From NCBI GenBank assembly GCA_031290635.1, contig JAITNE010000073.1, forward strand, positions 1 to 26,335: a stretch of DNA of 26,335 bases, in the 5' to 3' direction. Below are positions 1-7,697 of the stretch, one piece after another. The position numbers and the translations under genes were made by a program. This DNA is from Tannerella sp. (GTDB taxonomy: Bacteria > Bacteroidota > Bacteroidia > Bacteroidales > Tannerellaceae). Below the pieces are notes generated by a model that was not told the DNA's origin, searched no databases, and saw only the letters and a list, made by a program, of their open reading frames with translations. Within the stretch, counting starts at the first letter, position 1, and each line of letters opens with the position of its first letter.

Positions 1-344
1 GATTGCATAAGAGTTCTACGGTCTTCCGTAGAAGATCTACGAACCTTCGTGGAAGATCTACGAACCTTCGTGGAAGAGCTACGAATCTTCGTGGAAGAGC
101 TACGAACCTTCGTGGAAGAGCTACGAATCTTCGTGGAAGATCTACGAACCTTCGTGGAAGAGCTACGAATCTTCGTAGAAGAGCTACGAATCTTCGTGGA
201 AGAGCTACGAATCTTCGTAGAGATTTTAGTAATACTGCTGTTACTGCATCTTCGGAAGGTAAAACGTTTACTTTTATTCCATATTATGCCTGGGATAACC
301 GTGAAGCGGGCGAAATGAAAGTGTGGATTGATTGTAATGAATAA
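1..344 (+). CDS. 3' end of a GH127-like (DUF1680) glycosidase, interrupted by a tandem array
   Basis: Only the last ~114 codons are present; the frame is open to the left edge, so the true start lies outside the window. The C-terminal ~35 residues, with FIPYYAWDNREAGEMKVWI, match the closing strand typical of the DUF1680/GH127 beta-L-arabinofuranosidase family, which usually ends in a PYYAWxNRGxGEMxVW sequence. Members cleave arabinofuranosyl residues from plant or glycoprotein glycans. Just before that tail about 70 residues are low-complexity seven-residue repeats of the type RGRATNL, encoded by the 21-bp array at 10-219; the family does not have these. The reading frame passes through the array and rejoins the conserved tail. 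The enzyme may therefore tolerate an Arg-rich loop, or may be inactive. The catalytic domain is not visible, so the family call rests on the tail only. Next gene starts 124 bp downstream. Confidence 0.65.
   Translation, partial: LHKSSTVFRRRSTNLRGRSTNLRGRATNLRGRATNLRGRATNLRGRSTNLRGRATNLRRRATNLRGRATNLRRDFSNTAVTASSEGKTFTFIPYYAWDNREAGEMKVWIDCNE
10..219 (+). repeat. Tandem array of ten 21-bp units with an internal dyad
   Basis: Nine near-identical 21-bp units run head to tail from 31 to 219, preceded by one divergent unit at 10-30. Variation is confined to a few positions (gat/gag, aac/aat, a final g/a). Each unit carries the near-palindrome TACGAA-N2-TTCGT(A/G). In the divergent first unit one arm position changes from A to G and its partner from T to C, so that pair is kept. 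There are no spacers. The array lies in the coding frame of the glycosidase fragment and gives seven-residue repeats; a second forward frame is also open and would give EELRIFV heptads. Confidence 0.95.
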
Positions 345-395
345 CAACAAAAGTTAAATAAGCATAACAGAGAAACAATTTTTACAAATATGTAT

Positions 396-403
396 TACTT
401 TTG
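396..403 (+). promoter_or_regulatory. Candidate promoter -7 box for the ftsX operon
   Basis: TACTTTTG fits the Bacteroidota -7 consensus TAnnTTTG and lies 65 bp upstream of the ftsX start in the only gap before the operon. A clear TTTG -33 element at the expected ~19-21 bp spacing is not visible; only T-rich sequence is present. The rest of the 345-468 gap shows nothing else recognisable. Confidence 0.45.
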
Positions 404-468
404 TCGTGAAATTGGGAGAGATATTGTTGTTTCTCTCGATTTAACTAATTGAAATACAGATAAATTGA

Positions 469-1347
469 ATGACAAGACAAGGCAAAAAGAATACGATTTC
501 GTTTTTTAGCTCTCACCTTATTTCGGTGATGAGCATCTCTTTGGTGCTTTTTCTGTTTGGCTTGATTATTATTATCGGATTTTTGGGCAACGAACTATCG
601 CACTATGTCAAGGAGAACATCAATGTAACGGTGGTGCTGGCGGAGAATTTGCCGGACGTTAAGATACGTCAGTTGCGCAACGAACTCGAACAACAACCCT
701 ACGTCAAATCGACCGAGTACATCTCGAAAGAGCAGGCCTCGCTTGAGATGCAGCGCGAACTTGGCGAGAATCCCGAAACATTTCTGGGGTTCAATCCTTT
801 TCATGCCTCAATTGAAGTCAAACTGAAGTCGGAATACACCCATCCCGACAGCCTTCAACTTATTGAGAAGCGCATCTCGGAGCGAGCGAGTGTTGCCGAC
901 GTGCAGTATCGCAAGGACATGATGCAGATGGTCAACAAGAACATACGCCGCATCGGTGCGGTCTTGTTAGCCCTTTTTGCCGTACTGATACTAATCTCGT
1001 TTGTGCTGATTAATAACACTATCAAACTTCTGATTTATTCGAAGCGTTTCCTGATTTACACCATGCGTCTGGTAGGCGCTACTCCGGGATTTATCCGACG
1101 CCCTTTCCTTCGACATAGCATTTTGAGCGGATTAATTGCAGGTCTCCTTGCAATAATCATGTTGATGTTTGCGTTATACTATCTGAAGCGCGAATTTATC
1201 AGCGTCGAAGAAGTTTTGAGCCGAGAAACAATGTTGGTGATTTACCTTATAGTGCTTGCTTCGGGTATCGTTTTGTCGGCTATAGCTGCATATTTTGCTG
1301 TGAATAGATATTTGACTATGGCACGTGGAAAATTGTATTATGTATAA
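469..1347 (+). CDS. ftsX: Cell division protein FtsX (permease-like)
   Basis: The 292-residue protein has the FtsX plan: a short cytoplasmic N-terminus, a first membrane helix at about 18-40, a periplasmic domain at about 41-160 and three more helices at about 161-183, 218-238 and 256-277. The conserved segment after helix 2, RLVGATPGFIRRPFL (about 200-214), is the FtsX family hallmark. With the ATPase FtsE it forms an ABC-like complex that regulates peptidoglycan hydrolases at the septum. ftsE is not adjacent here. DUF3098, uppP, truB and queA follow in the order common in Bacteroidales, with an 8-bp gap to the next gene. The ATG at 469 gives the normal length; there is no Shine-Dalgarno site, as is usual in this phylum. 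Confidence 0.93.
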   Translation: MTRQGKKNTISFFSSHLISVMSISLVLFLFGLIIIIGFLGNELSHYVKENINVTVVLAENLPDVKIRQLRNELEQQPYVKSTEYISKEQASLEMQRELGENPETFLGFNPFHASIEVKLKSEYTHPDSLQLIEKRISERASVADVQYRKDMMQMVNKNIRRIGAVLLALFAVLILISFVLINNTIKLLIYSKRFLIYTMRLVGATPGFIRRPFLRHSILSGLIAGLLAIIMLMFALYYLKREFISVEEVLSRETMLVIYLIVLASGIVLSAIAAYFAVNRYLTMARGKLYYV

Positions 1348-1355
1348 TTAATAAA

Positions 1356-1622
1356 ATGATTGATATGAAAGACTTTGCATTTGGAAAAGAGAATTTTATT
1401 TTGATAGCGGTCGCTGTTGCGCTGATTATCATTGGGTTTGTTTTGATGAGTGGAGGCGGCGCCAAAGACCCCGTCTCGTTTAACCCCGACATCTTCAGCG
1501 CACAAAGGATTGTCGTTGCGCCGATAGTAACCGTAGCAGGCTTTGCTCTCGTTGTGTTCGGTATCCTGAAAAAACCAAAGGATGCAGCCAATATTGAGAA
1601 CGAAGTAAACGCGAAAGCATGA
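1356..1622 (+). CDS. DUF3098 family small membrane protein
   Basis: An 88-residue protein with two hydrophobic helices at about 14-32 and 50-71, and the segment [17 protein letters not shown] between them, which is characteristic of DUF3098. The family is found in Bacteroidota between ftsX and uppP, as here. Function is unknown; the neighbours suggest an envelope or division role, but that is inference from synteny. The stop overlaps the uppP start by 4 bp (ATGA), pointing to translational coupling. A second in-frame ATG three codons in (1365) is an equally plausible start. Confidence 0.88.
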   Translation: MIDMKDFAFGKENFILIAVAVALIIIGFVLMSGGGAKDPVSFNPDIFSAQRIVVAPIVTVAGFALVVFGILKKPKDAANIENEVNAKA

Positions 1623-2416
1623 GTTGGATAGAAGCGCTTGTTTTGGGGCTGGTGCAGGGACTGACGGAGTTTCTGCCGGTCAGCAGTAGCGGCCATCTGA
1701 CCATACTCGGCACTCTGTTCGGCATGAATGGAGAAGAAAATCTCGCCTTTGCAGTCTTGCTGCACGTGGCGACGGTTCTTAGTACGATTGTGGTGCTGTG
1801 GAAAGAGATAGCCGGTCTTTTCGGCGGGTTTATTACCTTTCGATGGAATGATGATACGCGCTTGGTTGCTAAGATATTGCTGTCGATCATACCGGTAGGT
1901 ATTGTCGGGCTGTTCTTTAAGGATACGGTCGAAGAGATGTTCGGCAGCGGGCCAGCGCTTGTAGGCTGCATGCTCTTGCTTACGGCCGCATTGCTGGCGA
2001 TTTCGTACTTTGCCCGCCCTCGACCGAAAGAGAACATTTCATTCCGCGACGCTTTCATCATCGGCATTGCTCAGGCTATTGCCGTGATGCCCGGTCTATC
2101 GCGTTCAGGCTCGACTATCGCAACCGGTATCATACTCGGCAACAAGAAAGAGGCGGTAGCGAAATTCTCTTTCCTTATAGTCATAATACCCGTTCTGGGA
2201 GAGGCTTTGCTCGACGTCTTCAAAGCATTGAAAGCGGACGGAGAAATGTCTTTCGGAGCTTTTCCGGTGGGAGCTATGATTGTGGGTTTTGTTACAGCAT
2301 TTGTAGTAGGATGTTTGGCTTGCAAGTGGATGATTGAAATAGTGAAACGCGGCAAACTGATATATTTCGCATACTACTGTGTTGCAGTCGGTTTGTTGGC
2401 TATATTTTTAAGTTAA
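1619..2416 (+). CDS. uppP: Undecaprenyl-diphosphatase UppP (BacA family)
   Basis: Integral membrane protein of 265 residues that removes a phosphate from undecaprenyl diphosphate, recycling the lipid carrier for peptidoglycan and surface glycans; overproduction gives bacitracin resistance in model species. Both catalytic motifs are intact: the (E/Q)-rich motif around E17 in [15 protein letters not shown] (14-28), and [11 protein letters not shown] (157-167) with its active arginine. Length and hydrophobic pattern are normal. It overlaps DUF3098 by 4 bp and is followed 1 bp later by truB, so it is co-transcribed. A second, unrelated lipid phosphatase (PAP2) lies at 23878. Confidence 0.96.
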   Translation: MSWIEALVLGLVQGLTEFLPVSSSGHLTILGTLFGMNGEENLAFAVLLHVATVLSTIVVLWKEIAGLFGGFITFRWNDDTRLVAKILLSIIPVGIVGLFFKDTVEEMFGSGPALVGCMLLLTAALLAISYFARPRPKENISFRDAFIIGIAQAIAVMPGLSRSGSTIATGIILGNKKEAVAKFSFLIVIIPVLGEALLDVFKALKADGEMSFGAFPVGAMIVGFVTAFVVGCLACKWMIEIVKRGKLIYFAYYCVAVGLLAIFLS

Positions 2417-2417
2417 G

Positions 2418-3104
2418 ATGATGGATTTTGAGGAAGGCGAAGTAGTTTATTTTAACAAACCACTTGATTGGACATCGTTTGACGTGGTCAACAAGTTCAG
2501 ATACAAACTGTCGCGCAAGTTGCAGGTCAAGAAGATTAAGGTCGGACACGCAGGGACGCTCGATCCCAAGGCAACAGGAGTGATGATATTGTGCACCGGT
2601 CGCGCTACGAAACGCATAGATGAGTTTCAGGGGCAGACTAAGGAGTATGTAGCAAGCCTGATGTTAGGCGCTACGACCGCTTCGTTCGACTCGGAGAAGC
2701 CTGTCGATGCGACTTATCCTACGGAGCATATCACCCGTGAGAAGGTCGAAGAGGCGCTGAAGCATTTTGTAGGACGTATCGAGCAGGTGCCGCCGGCTTT
2801 TTCGGCTTGCAATATCAACGGCAAGCGTGCATACGAGCTGGCTCGCAAGGGCAAGGAAACGCCTCTCAAGGCCAAGACTTTGGTTATTGATGAGATAGAA
2901 TTGATAGATTGTCAGCTGCCTGTGATACGGATAAGGGTTGTTTGCAGCAAAGGCACTTATATTCGCGCTTTGGCACGCGACATCGGTCAGGCTCTCGATT
3001 CGGGCGCATATCTGATAGCGTTGGAGCGGATGCGAGTGGGCGAGATAACATTGGATAAATGTATCAGTCCTGATGAAATAGATGAGTTTTTAGAAGATAA
3101 ATAA
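2418..3104 (+). CDS. truB: tRNA pseudouridine(55) synthase TruB
   Basis: Makes pseudouridine 55 in the T-loop of tRNAs. The 228-residue protein has the TruB catalytic motif GHAGTLDPKATG at 43-54 with nucleophile Asp49, an N-terminal NKPLDWTSFDVV segment and the later KGTYIRALARDIG motif that closes the active site. The length matches the short bacterial form without a full PUA extension. The ATG at 2418 is followed by another at 2421; either could be used. It starts 1 bp after the uppP stop and ends 9 bp before queA, so it is in the middle of the operon. Confidence 0.96.
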   Translation: MMDFEEGEVVYFNKPLDWTSFDVVNKFRYKLSRKLQVKKIKVGHAGTLDPKATGVMILCTGRATKRIDEFQGQTKEYVASLMLGATTASFDSEKPVDATYPTEHITREKVEEALKHFVGRIEQVPPAFSACNINGKRAYELARKGKETPLKAKTLVIDEIELIDCQLPVIRIRVVCSKGTYIRALARDIGQALDSGAYLIALERMRVGEITLDKCISPDEIDEFLEDK

Positions 3105-3113
3105 TTTACATAT

Positions 3114-4163
3114 ATGAAACTGTCAAAATTTAAGTTTACATTACCTCCCGAGTTGATAGCTCAGGAACCGGCGCGGTTTCGCGACGAATCGCGACTGATG
3201 GTCGTCAATCGTGAGAAGGGTAAGATTGAGCACAAAGTGTTCAAAGACATAATAAAGTATTTCGGTAAAGGTGATGTTTTTATAATGAATAACACTAAGG
3301 TTTTCCCCGCACGCCTCTACGGTAACAAAGAGAAAACCGGCGCACGCATTGAGGTCTTCCTGCTGCGTGAACTTAATCCCGAGATGCGTCTCTGGGACGT
3401 GCTTGTCGATCCGGCGCGCAAAATTCGTATAGGCAACAAAATCTATTTTGGACCTAACGATTCGCTTGTGGCTGAAGTGATCGATAACACTACGTCTCGT
3501 GGTCGGACGCTGCGTTTCCTCTTCGACGGGACGCATGAGAAGTTCAAGAAGCTGCTTTTCGGCATGGGCAGTACGCCTCTGCCTAAATATATTGAACGTG
3601 AACCGACGCCCGACGATGTTATTCGCTATCAGACGATTTTTGCAACCGAAGAAGGGGCGGTTGTAGCTCCGGCAGCGGGTTTGCACTTTAGTCGCGAGTT
3701 GATGAAGCGCTTGGAAATCAAGGATTGCAAGTTTGAGTATGTTACCATTCATTCAGGTTTGGGCAACTATCGTGAGATAGACGTCGAAGATCTGTCGAAA
3801 CACAAGATGGATTCGGAGCAGATGCGTATCACCTTAGATGCGGCTAATGCCGTCAATGACGCCAAAGATAAGAAGCGTAAGATATGCGCCGTTGGCTCGA
3901 CCGTCATGCGTGCCATCGAATCAGCCGTCAGCACCGACGGACATCTCAAGGAATACGTCGGTTGGACTAACAAGTTCATCTTCGATCCTTACGATTTCAG
4001 CATAGCCAATGCTTTCATAACCAATTTTCATACCTCGCTCTCATCGCTGTTGATGCTGGCGGCGACTTTCGGCGGATATGACTTGATAATGGAGGCCTAT
4101 AATGTTGCCATCAAGGAAAAATACCACTTCTGCGCTTACGGCGACGCTATGTTGATAATATGA
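3114..4163 (+). CDS. queA: S-adenosylmethionine:tRNA ribosyltransferase-isomerase QueA
   Basis: Transfers and isomerises the ribosyl part of S-adenosylmethionine onto 7-aminomethyl-7-deazaguanine in tRNA to make epoxyqueuosine. The 349-residue length is normal. Family motifs are clear: [20 protein letters not shown] near the N-terminus, [13 protein letters not shown], the [10 protein letters not shown] segment and the [10 protein letters not shown] segment. It overlaps folK by 4 bp (ATGA), which implies coupled translation. No irregularity seen. Confidence 0.97.
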   Translation: MKLSKFKFTLPPELIAQEPARFRDESRLMVVNREKGKIEHKVFKDIIKYFGKGDVFIMNNTKVFPARLYGNKEKTGARIEVFLLRELNPEMRLWDVLVDPARKIRIGNKIYFGPNDSLVAEVIDNTTSRGRTLRFLFDGTHEKFKKLLFGMGSTPLPKYIEREPTPDDVIRYQTIFATEEGAVVAPAAGLHFSRELMKRLEIKDCKFEYVTIHSGLGNYREIDVEDLSKHKMDSEQMRITLDAANAVNDAKDKKRKICAVGSTVMRAIESAVSTDGHLKEYVGWTNKFIFDPYDFSIANAFITNFHTSLSSLLMLAATFGGYDLIMEAYNVAIKEKYHFCAYGDAMLII

Positions 4164-4636
4164 TTTATCTGGGGCTTGGTTCCAATCTGGGCGATAAACG
4201 GGGAAACATATCCCGCGCGGTCAGTCTCATAGTCGAGAGGGCAGGGGAGGCGCTTGTCGTTTCGGCGCTTTATGAGACGCCGCCTTGGGGTTTTGAGTCA
4301 AAAGAATCGTTTATAAATATAGCCCTTGGAATAAGTACCGATTTATCTCCCGAAGATTTGTTGCATTGTACTCAGCAGATTGAGTGCGATATGGGACGCA
4401 CCGGCAAGTCAATAGACGGCGTGTATCACGATCGTCCTGTTGACGTCGACATCCTCCTCTACGACGATATAGTCATGCAATCGCCCACGCTCGTTATCCC
4501 TCATCCCTTGCTGCATTATCGCCTCTTCGTCCTGCAGCCCCTTGCCGAAATCGCTCCCGACCTTATCCATCCTGTGCTCGGCAAGTCAATAGCTGAAATA
4601 TTGCAGACTGTAAGCAAAATCGAAAAAAATAATTAA
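4160..4636 (+). CDS. folK: 2-amino-4-hydroxy-6-hydroxymethyldihydropteridine diphosphokinase (FolK)
   Basis: Transfers pyrophosphate from ATP to hydroxymethyl-dihydropterin, the step before dihydropteroate synthase in folate synthesis. The 158-residue protein begins with [10 protein letters not shown], the pterin-binding start of the family, and carries [14 protein letters not shown], where the two aspartates of the DxD bind Mg-ATP. The common RxxD(V/L)D form is kept, followed by [20 protein letters not shown]. It is the last gene of the ftsX operon: the gap that follows contains an inverted repeat at 4643-4666. Confidence 0.95.
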   Translation: MIYLGLGSNLGDKRGNISRAVSLIVERAGEALVVSALYETPPWGFESKESFINIALGISTDLSPEDLLHCTQQIECDMGRTGKSIDGVYHDRPVDVDILLYDDIVMQSPTLVIPHPLLHYRLFVLQPLAEIAPDLIHPVLGKSIAEILQTVSKIEKNN

Positions 4637-4642
4637 TCCACA

Positions 4643-4666
4643 TGCAACGTTTGACAAAAAGTTGCA
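4643..4666. promoter_or_regulatory. Perfect inverted repeat upstream of the sigma factor gene
   Basis: TGCAAC and GTTGCA form perfect 6-bp arms around a 12-bp centre that contains TTTGACA, a possible -33/-35 element. It sits between the folK stop and the sigma-factor start. There is no T-run after the second arm, so it is a poor intrinsic terminator; an operator or promoter element for the sigma operon is more likely. No TAnnTTTG box follows at the usual spacing, which would suit recognition by an alternative sigma factor. This is inference. Confidence 0.4.
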
Positions 4667-4686
4667 TCATATTAGAGAACTCAACG

Positions 4687-5229
4687 ATGGCAATGGATGA
4701 AAAGCTACTTATTAGTGGTTGTGTTAATGGCGACAGAAAAGCTCAAAAGGCTTTGTATGAAAAGTATTCCCGCAGTATGATGGCTGTGTGTTTTCGTTAT
4801 GTTAATGACACTGAAGACGCACGCGACTTATTGCAGGAAGGCTTTATCAAAGTGTTTGCCAACATAAGCAAGTATAAGGGCGAAGGTTCATTCGACGGTT
4901 GGGTTCGCAGGATTTTTACGAATTGTGCTTTGGAACATTTACGTCATGCCGATGCGTTGAGAAATGCAAGTGATATTACGGAATTTGATTATCCGGATGT
5001 CGAAGATGAAGCCTTGGATGAGCGGATACCGCCCGAAACGGTAATGGAATGTGTGAGAGCATTGCCCGATGGTTTCAGGACAGTCTTCAATCTTTATGCA
5101 ATAGAAGACTTTTCGCATAAGGAGATAGCTCAACAACTCGGCATTACGGAGAGCACTTCCCGGACGCAGTATATGCGTGCACGAAAGATGCTTCAAAACA
5201 TGATTGTCAAACGATTAAACGAATTGTAG
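4687..5229 (+). CDS. ECF-type RNA polymerase sigma-70 factor
   Basis: The 180-residue protein has a sigma region 2 (about residues 17-85, including DARDLLQEGFIKVFANI and GWVRRIFTNCALEHLR) and a region 4 helix-turn-helix (about 122-172, with FSHKEIAQQLGITESTSRTQ), with no region 1 or 3. It directs RNA polymerase to a dedicated set of promoters. The frame is open from 4642, but that start would lie inside the inverted repeat and adds 15 residues outside the family, so the ATG at 4687 is preferred (4693 also possible). The next gene begins directly after its stop and encodes its probable anti-sigma factor, so the two form a regulatory pair. The target regulon is not visible here; autoregulation is likely by analogy. 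Confidence 0.92.
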   Translation: MAMDEKLLISGCVNGDRKAQKALYEKYSRSMMAVCFRYVNDTEDARDLLQEGFIKVFANISKYKGEGSFDGWVRRIFTNCALEHLRHADALRNASDITEFDYPDVEDEALDERIPPETVMECVRALPDGFRTVFNLYAIEDFSHKEIAQQLGITESTSRTQYMRARKMLQNMIVKRLNEL

Positions 5230-6840
5230 ATGAAAGAAGAACAAGATATATGGAAAGAAGTCATACGCTCAAAACTGATAGATTTTGAGGTCGATGTAGA
5301 GCCGGACAACTGGGAAAAGATAGAAGCACGGTTGGCAGAAGGCAAGGTCATTGCGTTCCGTCCTTTCCGGAGATTTTTACATCGGGCGATATATGGCAGT
5401 TCGCCGACCGTCCGCAATGTTGACGGAGAGAAATATGGCAGTTCGCCGACCGTCGTCAATGTTGACGGAGAGAAATATGGCATTTCGCCGACCGTCGTCA
5501 ATGCTGACGGAGAGAAATATGGCATTTCGCCGACCGTCGTCAATGCTGACGGAGAGAAATATGGCAGTTCGCCGACCGTCGTCAATGTTGACGGACGATG
5601 GGGAATGTTCACCTCGGGCAGATATGTTTACATGGCAGCTGCAGCCATTGCTGCGCTTGTTATCGGCACACTCTTCTTCCTGCTGCCGGATGATAATTCC
5701 AAAGACCGTAAAGCTAAAGTCGAGACAAAGACAACAAAGCCGGAAACTCCCGAAACTCCTGTAACAGTTGAGACGCCTTCTGCTAATGAAGACGAGTTGA
5801 AAGACGCACAGGCTGTAGTCACAGACCAGGTAAGCTCTAAGAGCAGCGAATCTGTCAGCCCGACTGCTGCCGGCAAGTCATTACGGCAAGGTTCCGAAAC
5901 GCCGGCTCTCTCACGCAGAATCGACAATAAATATAACAGGAAGATAGAAGTAAAGAACGCCATTGCTGTCAGCGTTCCATCGCCAAAGCCTGCAATTGAA
6001 GATATATTGGCAAGCATAAACAAACTTGACGAGATATTAAAAGACAAACCCGCTATCTCTCTAATGGAAGATATACGACTTGTCGCCGAATCCAAAGCCG
6101 CAGCTGTAGCTGTAGCTAAACCTCGCCGTTGGGGTATAGGAATGGGTGGTGGAGGATATGGAGTAAATTCATCATCACTCGGAGCGCTCAATTACGGAAA
6201 CCTTCCTTTAGCTGACGGAAACGTTTTGGGTAATAACAATGAAGTGTTCCCTGTCAATTCTTATCATAACAGCTCATCCATACGTTCAAGAACAACAGAA
6301 ATTGAAATGCCCTCAGGCGTAGCCGACCATAAGATGCCAATCTCGATAGGCTTAGGTTTCGGTTACTATTTAAGTGAACGTTGGACACTGCAAAGCGGAC
6401 TTGTTTACACACTTTTACGCTCGAAGTGGGGAGACTCTGCTATCGACGCATCAATAACGAAAGATTGGAAGCAAAATCTCCATTTCATCGGTATTCCCGT
6501 GTCAGCCTCCTACAAGATTGGCGACTGGAAACGTATGCGGTTTTATGCATCGGCAGGCGGGATGTGCGAACTTAATATAGCAGGAGTGCTCGTCAGGACA
6601 GACCGACAGCCTGCTAATCCCAATTTTAACCTCACCGAACGCGATAACATCCGTATCAATCAGCCGCTATGGTCGTTTAACGGACGGCTTGGAGTAAGCT
6701 ATCCGCTGTGGCGTTTCCTGAATGCTTATGCCGAAGCAGGCGCTTCGTATTATCCGGATTATACAAGTAATATCAAAACAATCAGGTCGGATAAACCTTT
6801 TTCTGTATCTATGCAGGCGGGGCTACGATTCGGCTTTTAG
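5230..6840 (+). CDS. Dual-membrane-spanning anti-sigma factor (Dma-like) with outer-membrane barrel
   Basis: This 536-residue protein has an unusual three-part plan. Residues 1-55 are cytoplasmic, with WEKIEARLAEGKVIAF, and are the likely sigma-binding part. Residues 56-122 are 14-residue repeats of the type GSSPTVVNVDGEKY. One membrane helix follows at about 132-154. A Thr/Pro/Glu-rich periplasmic stretch runs to about 295, and the C-terminal ~240 residues look like a small outer-membrane beta-barrel, with alternating strands such as GLGFGYYL and a terminal LRFGF. Such proteins, bound to a sigma factor and spanning both membranes, have been described in Bacteroides thetaiotaomicron as Dma proteins that affect vesicle formation; assignment here is by architecture and by the abutting sigma gene. 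The repeats are not expected in the family. Its exact signal is unknown. Confidence 0.75.
   Translation: MKEEQDIWKEVIRSKLIDFEVDVEPDNWEKIEARLAEGKVIAFRPFRRFLHRAIYGSSPTVRNVDGEKYGSSPTVVNVDGEKYGISPTVVNADGEKYGISPTVVNADGEKYGSSPTVVNVDGRWGMFTSGRYVYMAAAAIAALVIGTLFFLLPDDNSKDRKAKVETKTTKPETPETPVTVETPSANEDELKDAQAVVTDQVSSKSSESVSPTAAGKSLRQGSETPALSRRIDNKYNRKIEVKNAIAVSVPSPKPAIEDILASINKLDEILKDKPAISLMEDIRLVAESKAAAVAVAKPRRWGIGMGGGGYGVNSSSLGALNYGNLPLADGNVLGNNNEVFPVNSYHNSSSIRSRTTEIEMPSGVADHKMPISIGLGFGYYLSERWTLQSGLVYTLLRSKWGDSAIDASITKDWKQNLHFIGIPVSASYKIGDWKRMRFYASAGGMCELNIAGVLVRTDRQPANPNFNLTERDNIRINQPLWSFNGRLGVSYPLWRFLNAYAEAGASYYPDYTSNIKTIRSDKPFSVSMQAGLRFGF
5395..5595 (+). repeat. 42-bp tandem array inside the anti-sigma factor gene
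   Basis: Four complete 42-bp units and a fifth of 33 bp stand head to tail. They differ at few positions (gttc/tttc, gttg/gctg, and ccg/gtc in the first unit). The unit is twice 21 bp and encodes 14 residues in frame. Most units include the dyad CGTCAA-TG-TTGACG, partly broken in units 3 and 4. The array is also stop-free in a second forward frame and in one reverse frame. It lies between the cytoplasmic domain and the membrane helix, so changes in copy number would alter linker length without shifting the frame. Confidence 0.96.
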
Positions 6841-6878
6841 TATAAACAAAATTTCAATTAATTAATATTCAACTCAAA

Positions 6879-7697
6879 ATGAAGAAATTATTTTTACTGT
6901 TCAATTCAATGCTTTTCAGCATTATCTGTTTGACTTCCTGCCTCGAAGGAAACAATGAGACCACAGGACAAGCCTTAGGCGTATTCAGCGCGTATGGAGG
7001 CAAGAATTTCAACCCTGTTTTTATCAGCAACGTAGGCAATGTTTACAGTCCTAACATGAGTTCTCTCATGGAGGACGAAAGATGCTATTTCATCACCTAC
7101 AAATTCCAAAGCGATCTACCCGAAAACTCCGCCGCCATGGTTGCGGCAAACGGCTATGCTACCGTTACGATTCTGGATCGTCAGGAGCTTGACAGTTATC
7201 CCTTGATGTCGTATCGTTCGGATACATCTACGGTTCTGCTTGATGAAACGCCGTTGATTAGCGGATACGTGTCGGGTGGTATCTCTTACGTTCCCGGCTA
7301 TCTGTTCTTGCAGCACAGCGTCAGACAAGCTTCCGACGCCCGTCTCGACTGGGAGATGTCGTACGATTATTCCACGACGCCCACAATAGAGTCGGGTATG
7401 CGCTACTATGATGTATTCCTTCGCGCTACTATCAAGGTTGAAGGAACAAAGTCGGCAGAGGACGTGTCCTACTTGAACGCTTATCATGTCGATAATTTTC
7501 TGACAAATGCTGCATACAACGAGAAAGCATATTTGGAAAATTCAGGCTCATACAACGCCAACTCTTCAAAATTCACTCTGCGCATCAACTATGTATCTGC
7601 AATCAACGATACACAGATTACGTGGACAAGATCTTCCGTAGATTTAAATATCTATACCTTCATCTTGTCTTCCGAAGGAAGTTATTTAAGCAAATAG
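6879..7697 (+). CDS. Lipoprotein, possibly NigD-like
   Basis: A 272-residue protein with a lipoprotein signal peptide: charged MKK, a hydrophobic stretch and LTSC with Cys21 as the predicted lipidated residue. The mature part is rich in beta strands and aromatic residues and resembles the NigD-like lipoproteins of Bacteroidales, whose role is unsettled; a short segment around YFITYKF and the size are the basis, so the family call is tentative. It lies 38 bp after the anti-sigma gene and may be co-transcribed with it or be part of the sigma regulon. The 3' end overlaps that of the convergent dehydrogenase gene by 16 bp, and there is no terminator between them. Confidence 0.6.
   Translation: MKKLFLLFNSMLFSIICLTSCLEGNNETTGQALGVFSAYGGKNFNPVFISNVGNVYSPNMSSLMEDERCYFITYKFQSDLPENSAAMVAANGYATVTILDRQELDSYPLMSYRSDTSTVLLDETPLISGYVSGGISYVPGYLFLQHSVRQASDARLDWEMSYDYSTTPTIESGMRYYDVFLRATIKVEGTKSAEDVSYLNAYHVDNFLTNAAYNEKAYLENSGSYNANSSKFTLRINYVSAINDTQITWTRSSVDLNIYTFILSSEGSYLSK

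Noticed and set aside
10..219. CRISPR array
   Set aside because: Repeats are directly adjacent, 21 bp long, without spacers, and no cas genes are seen. The same holds for 15136-15387 and 5395-5595.
49..318. Coiled-coil-like protein in the second forward frame (EELRIFV heptads)
   Set aside because: It is the 21-bp array read in another frame; the frame that joins the conserved glycosidase tail is the real one.
5193..5612. Minus-strand protein with LTTVGEMPYFSPSA repeats
   Set aside because: Antisense reading of the 42-bp array inside the anti-sigma factor gene.
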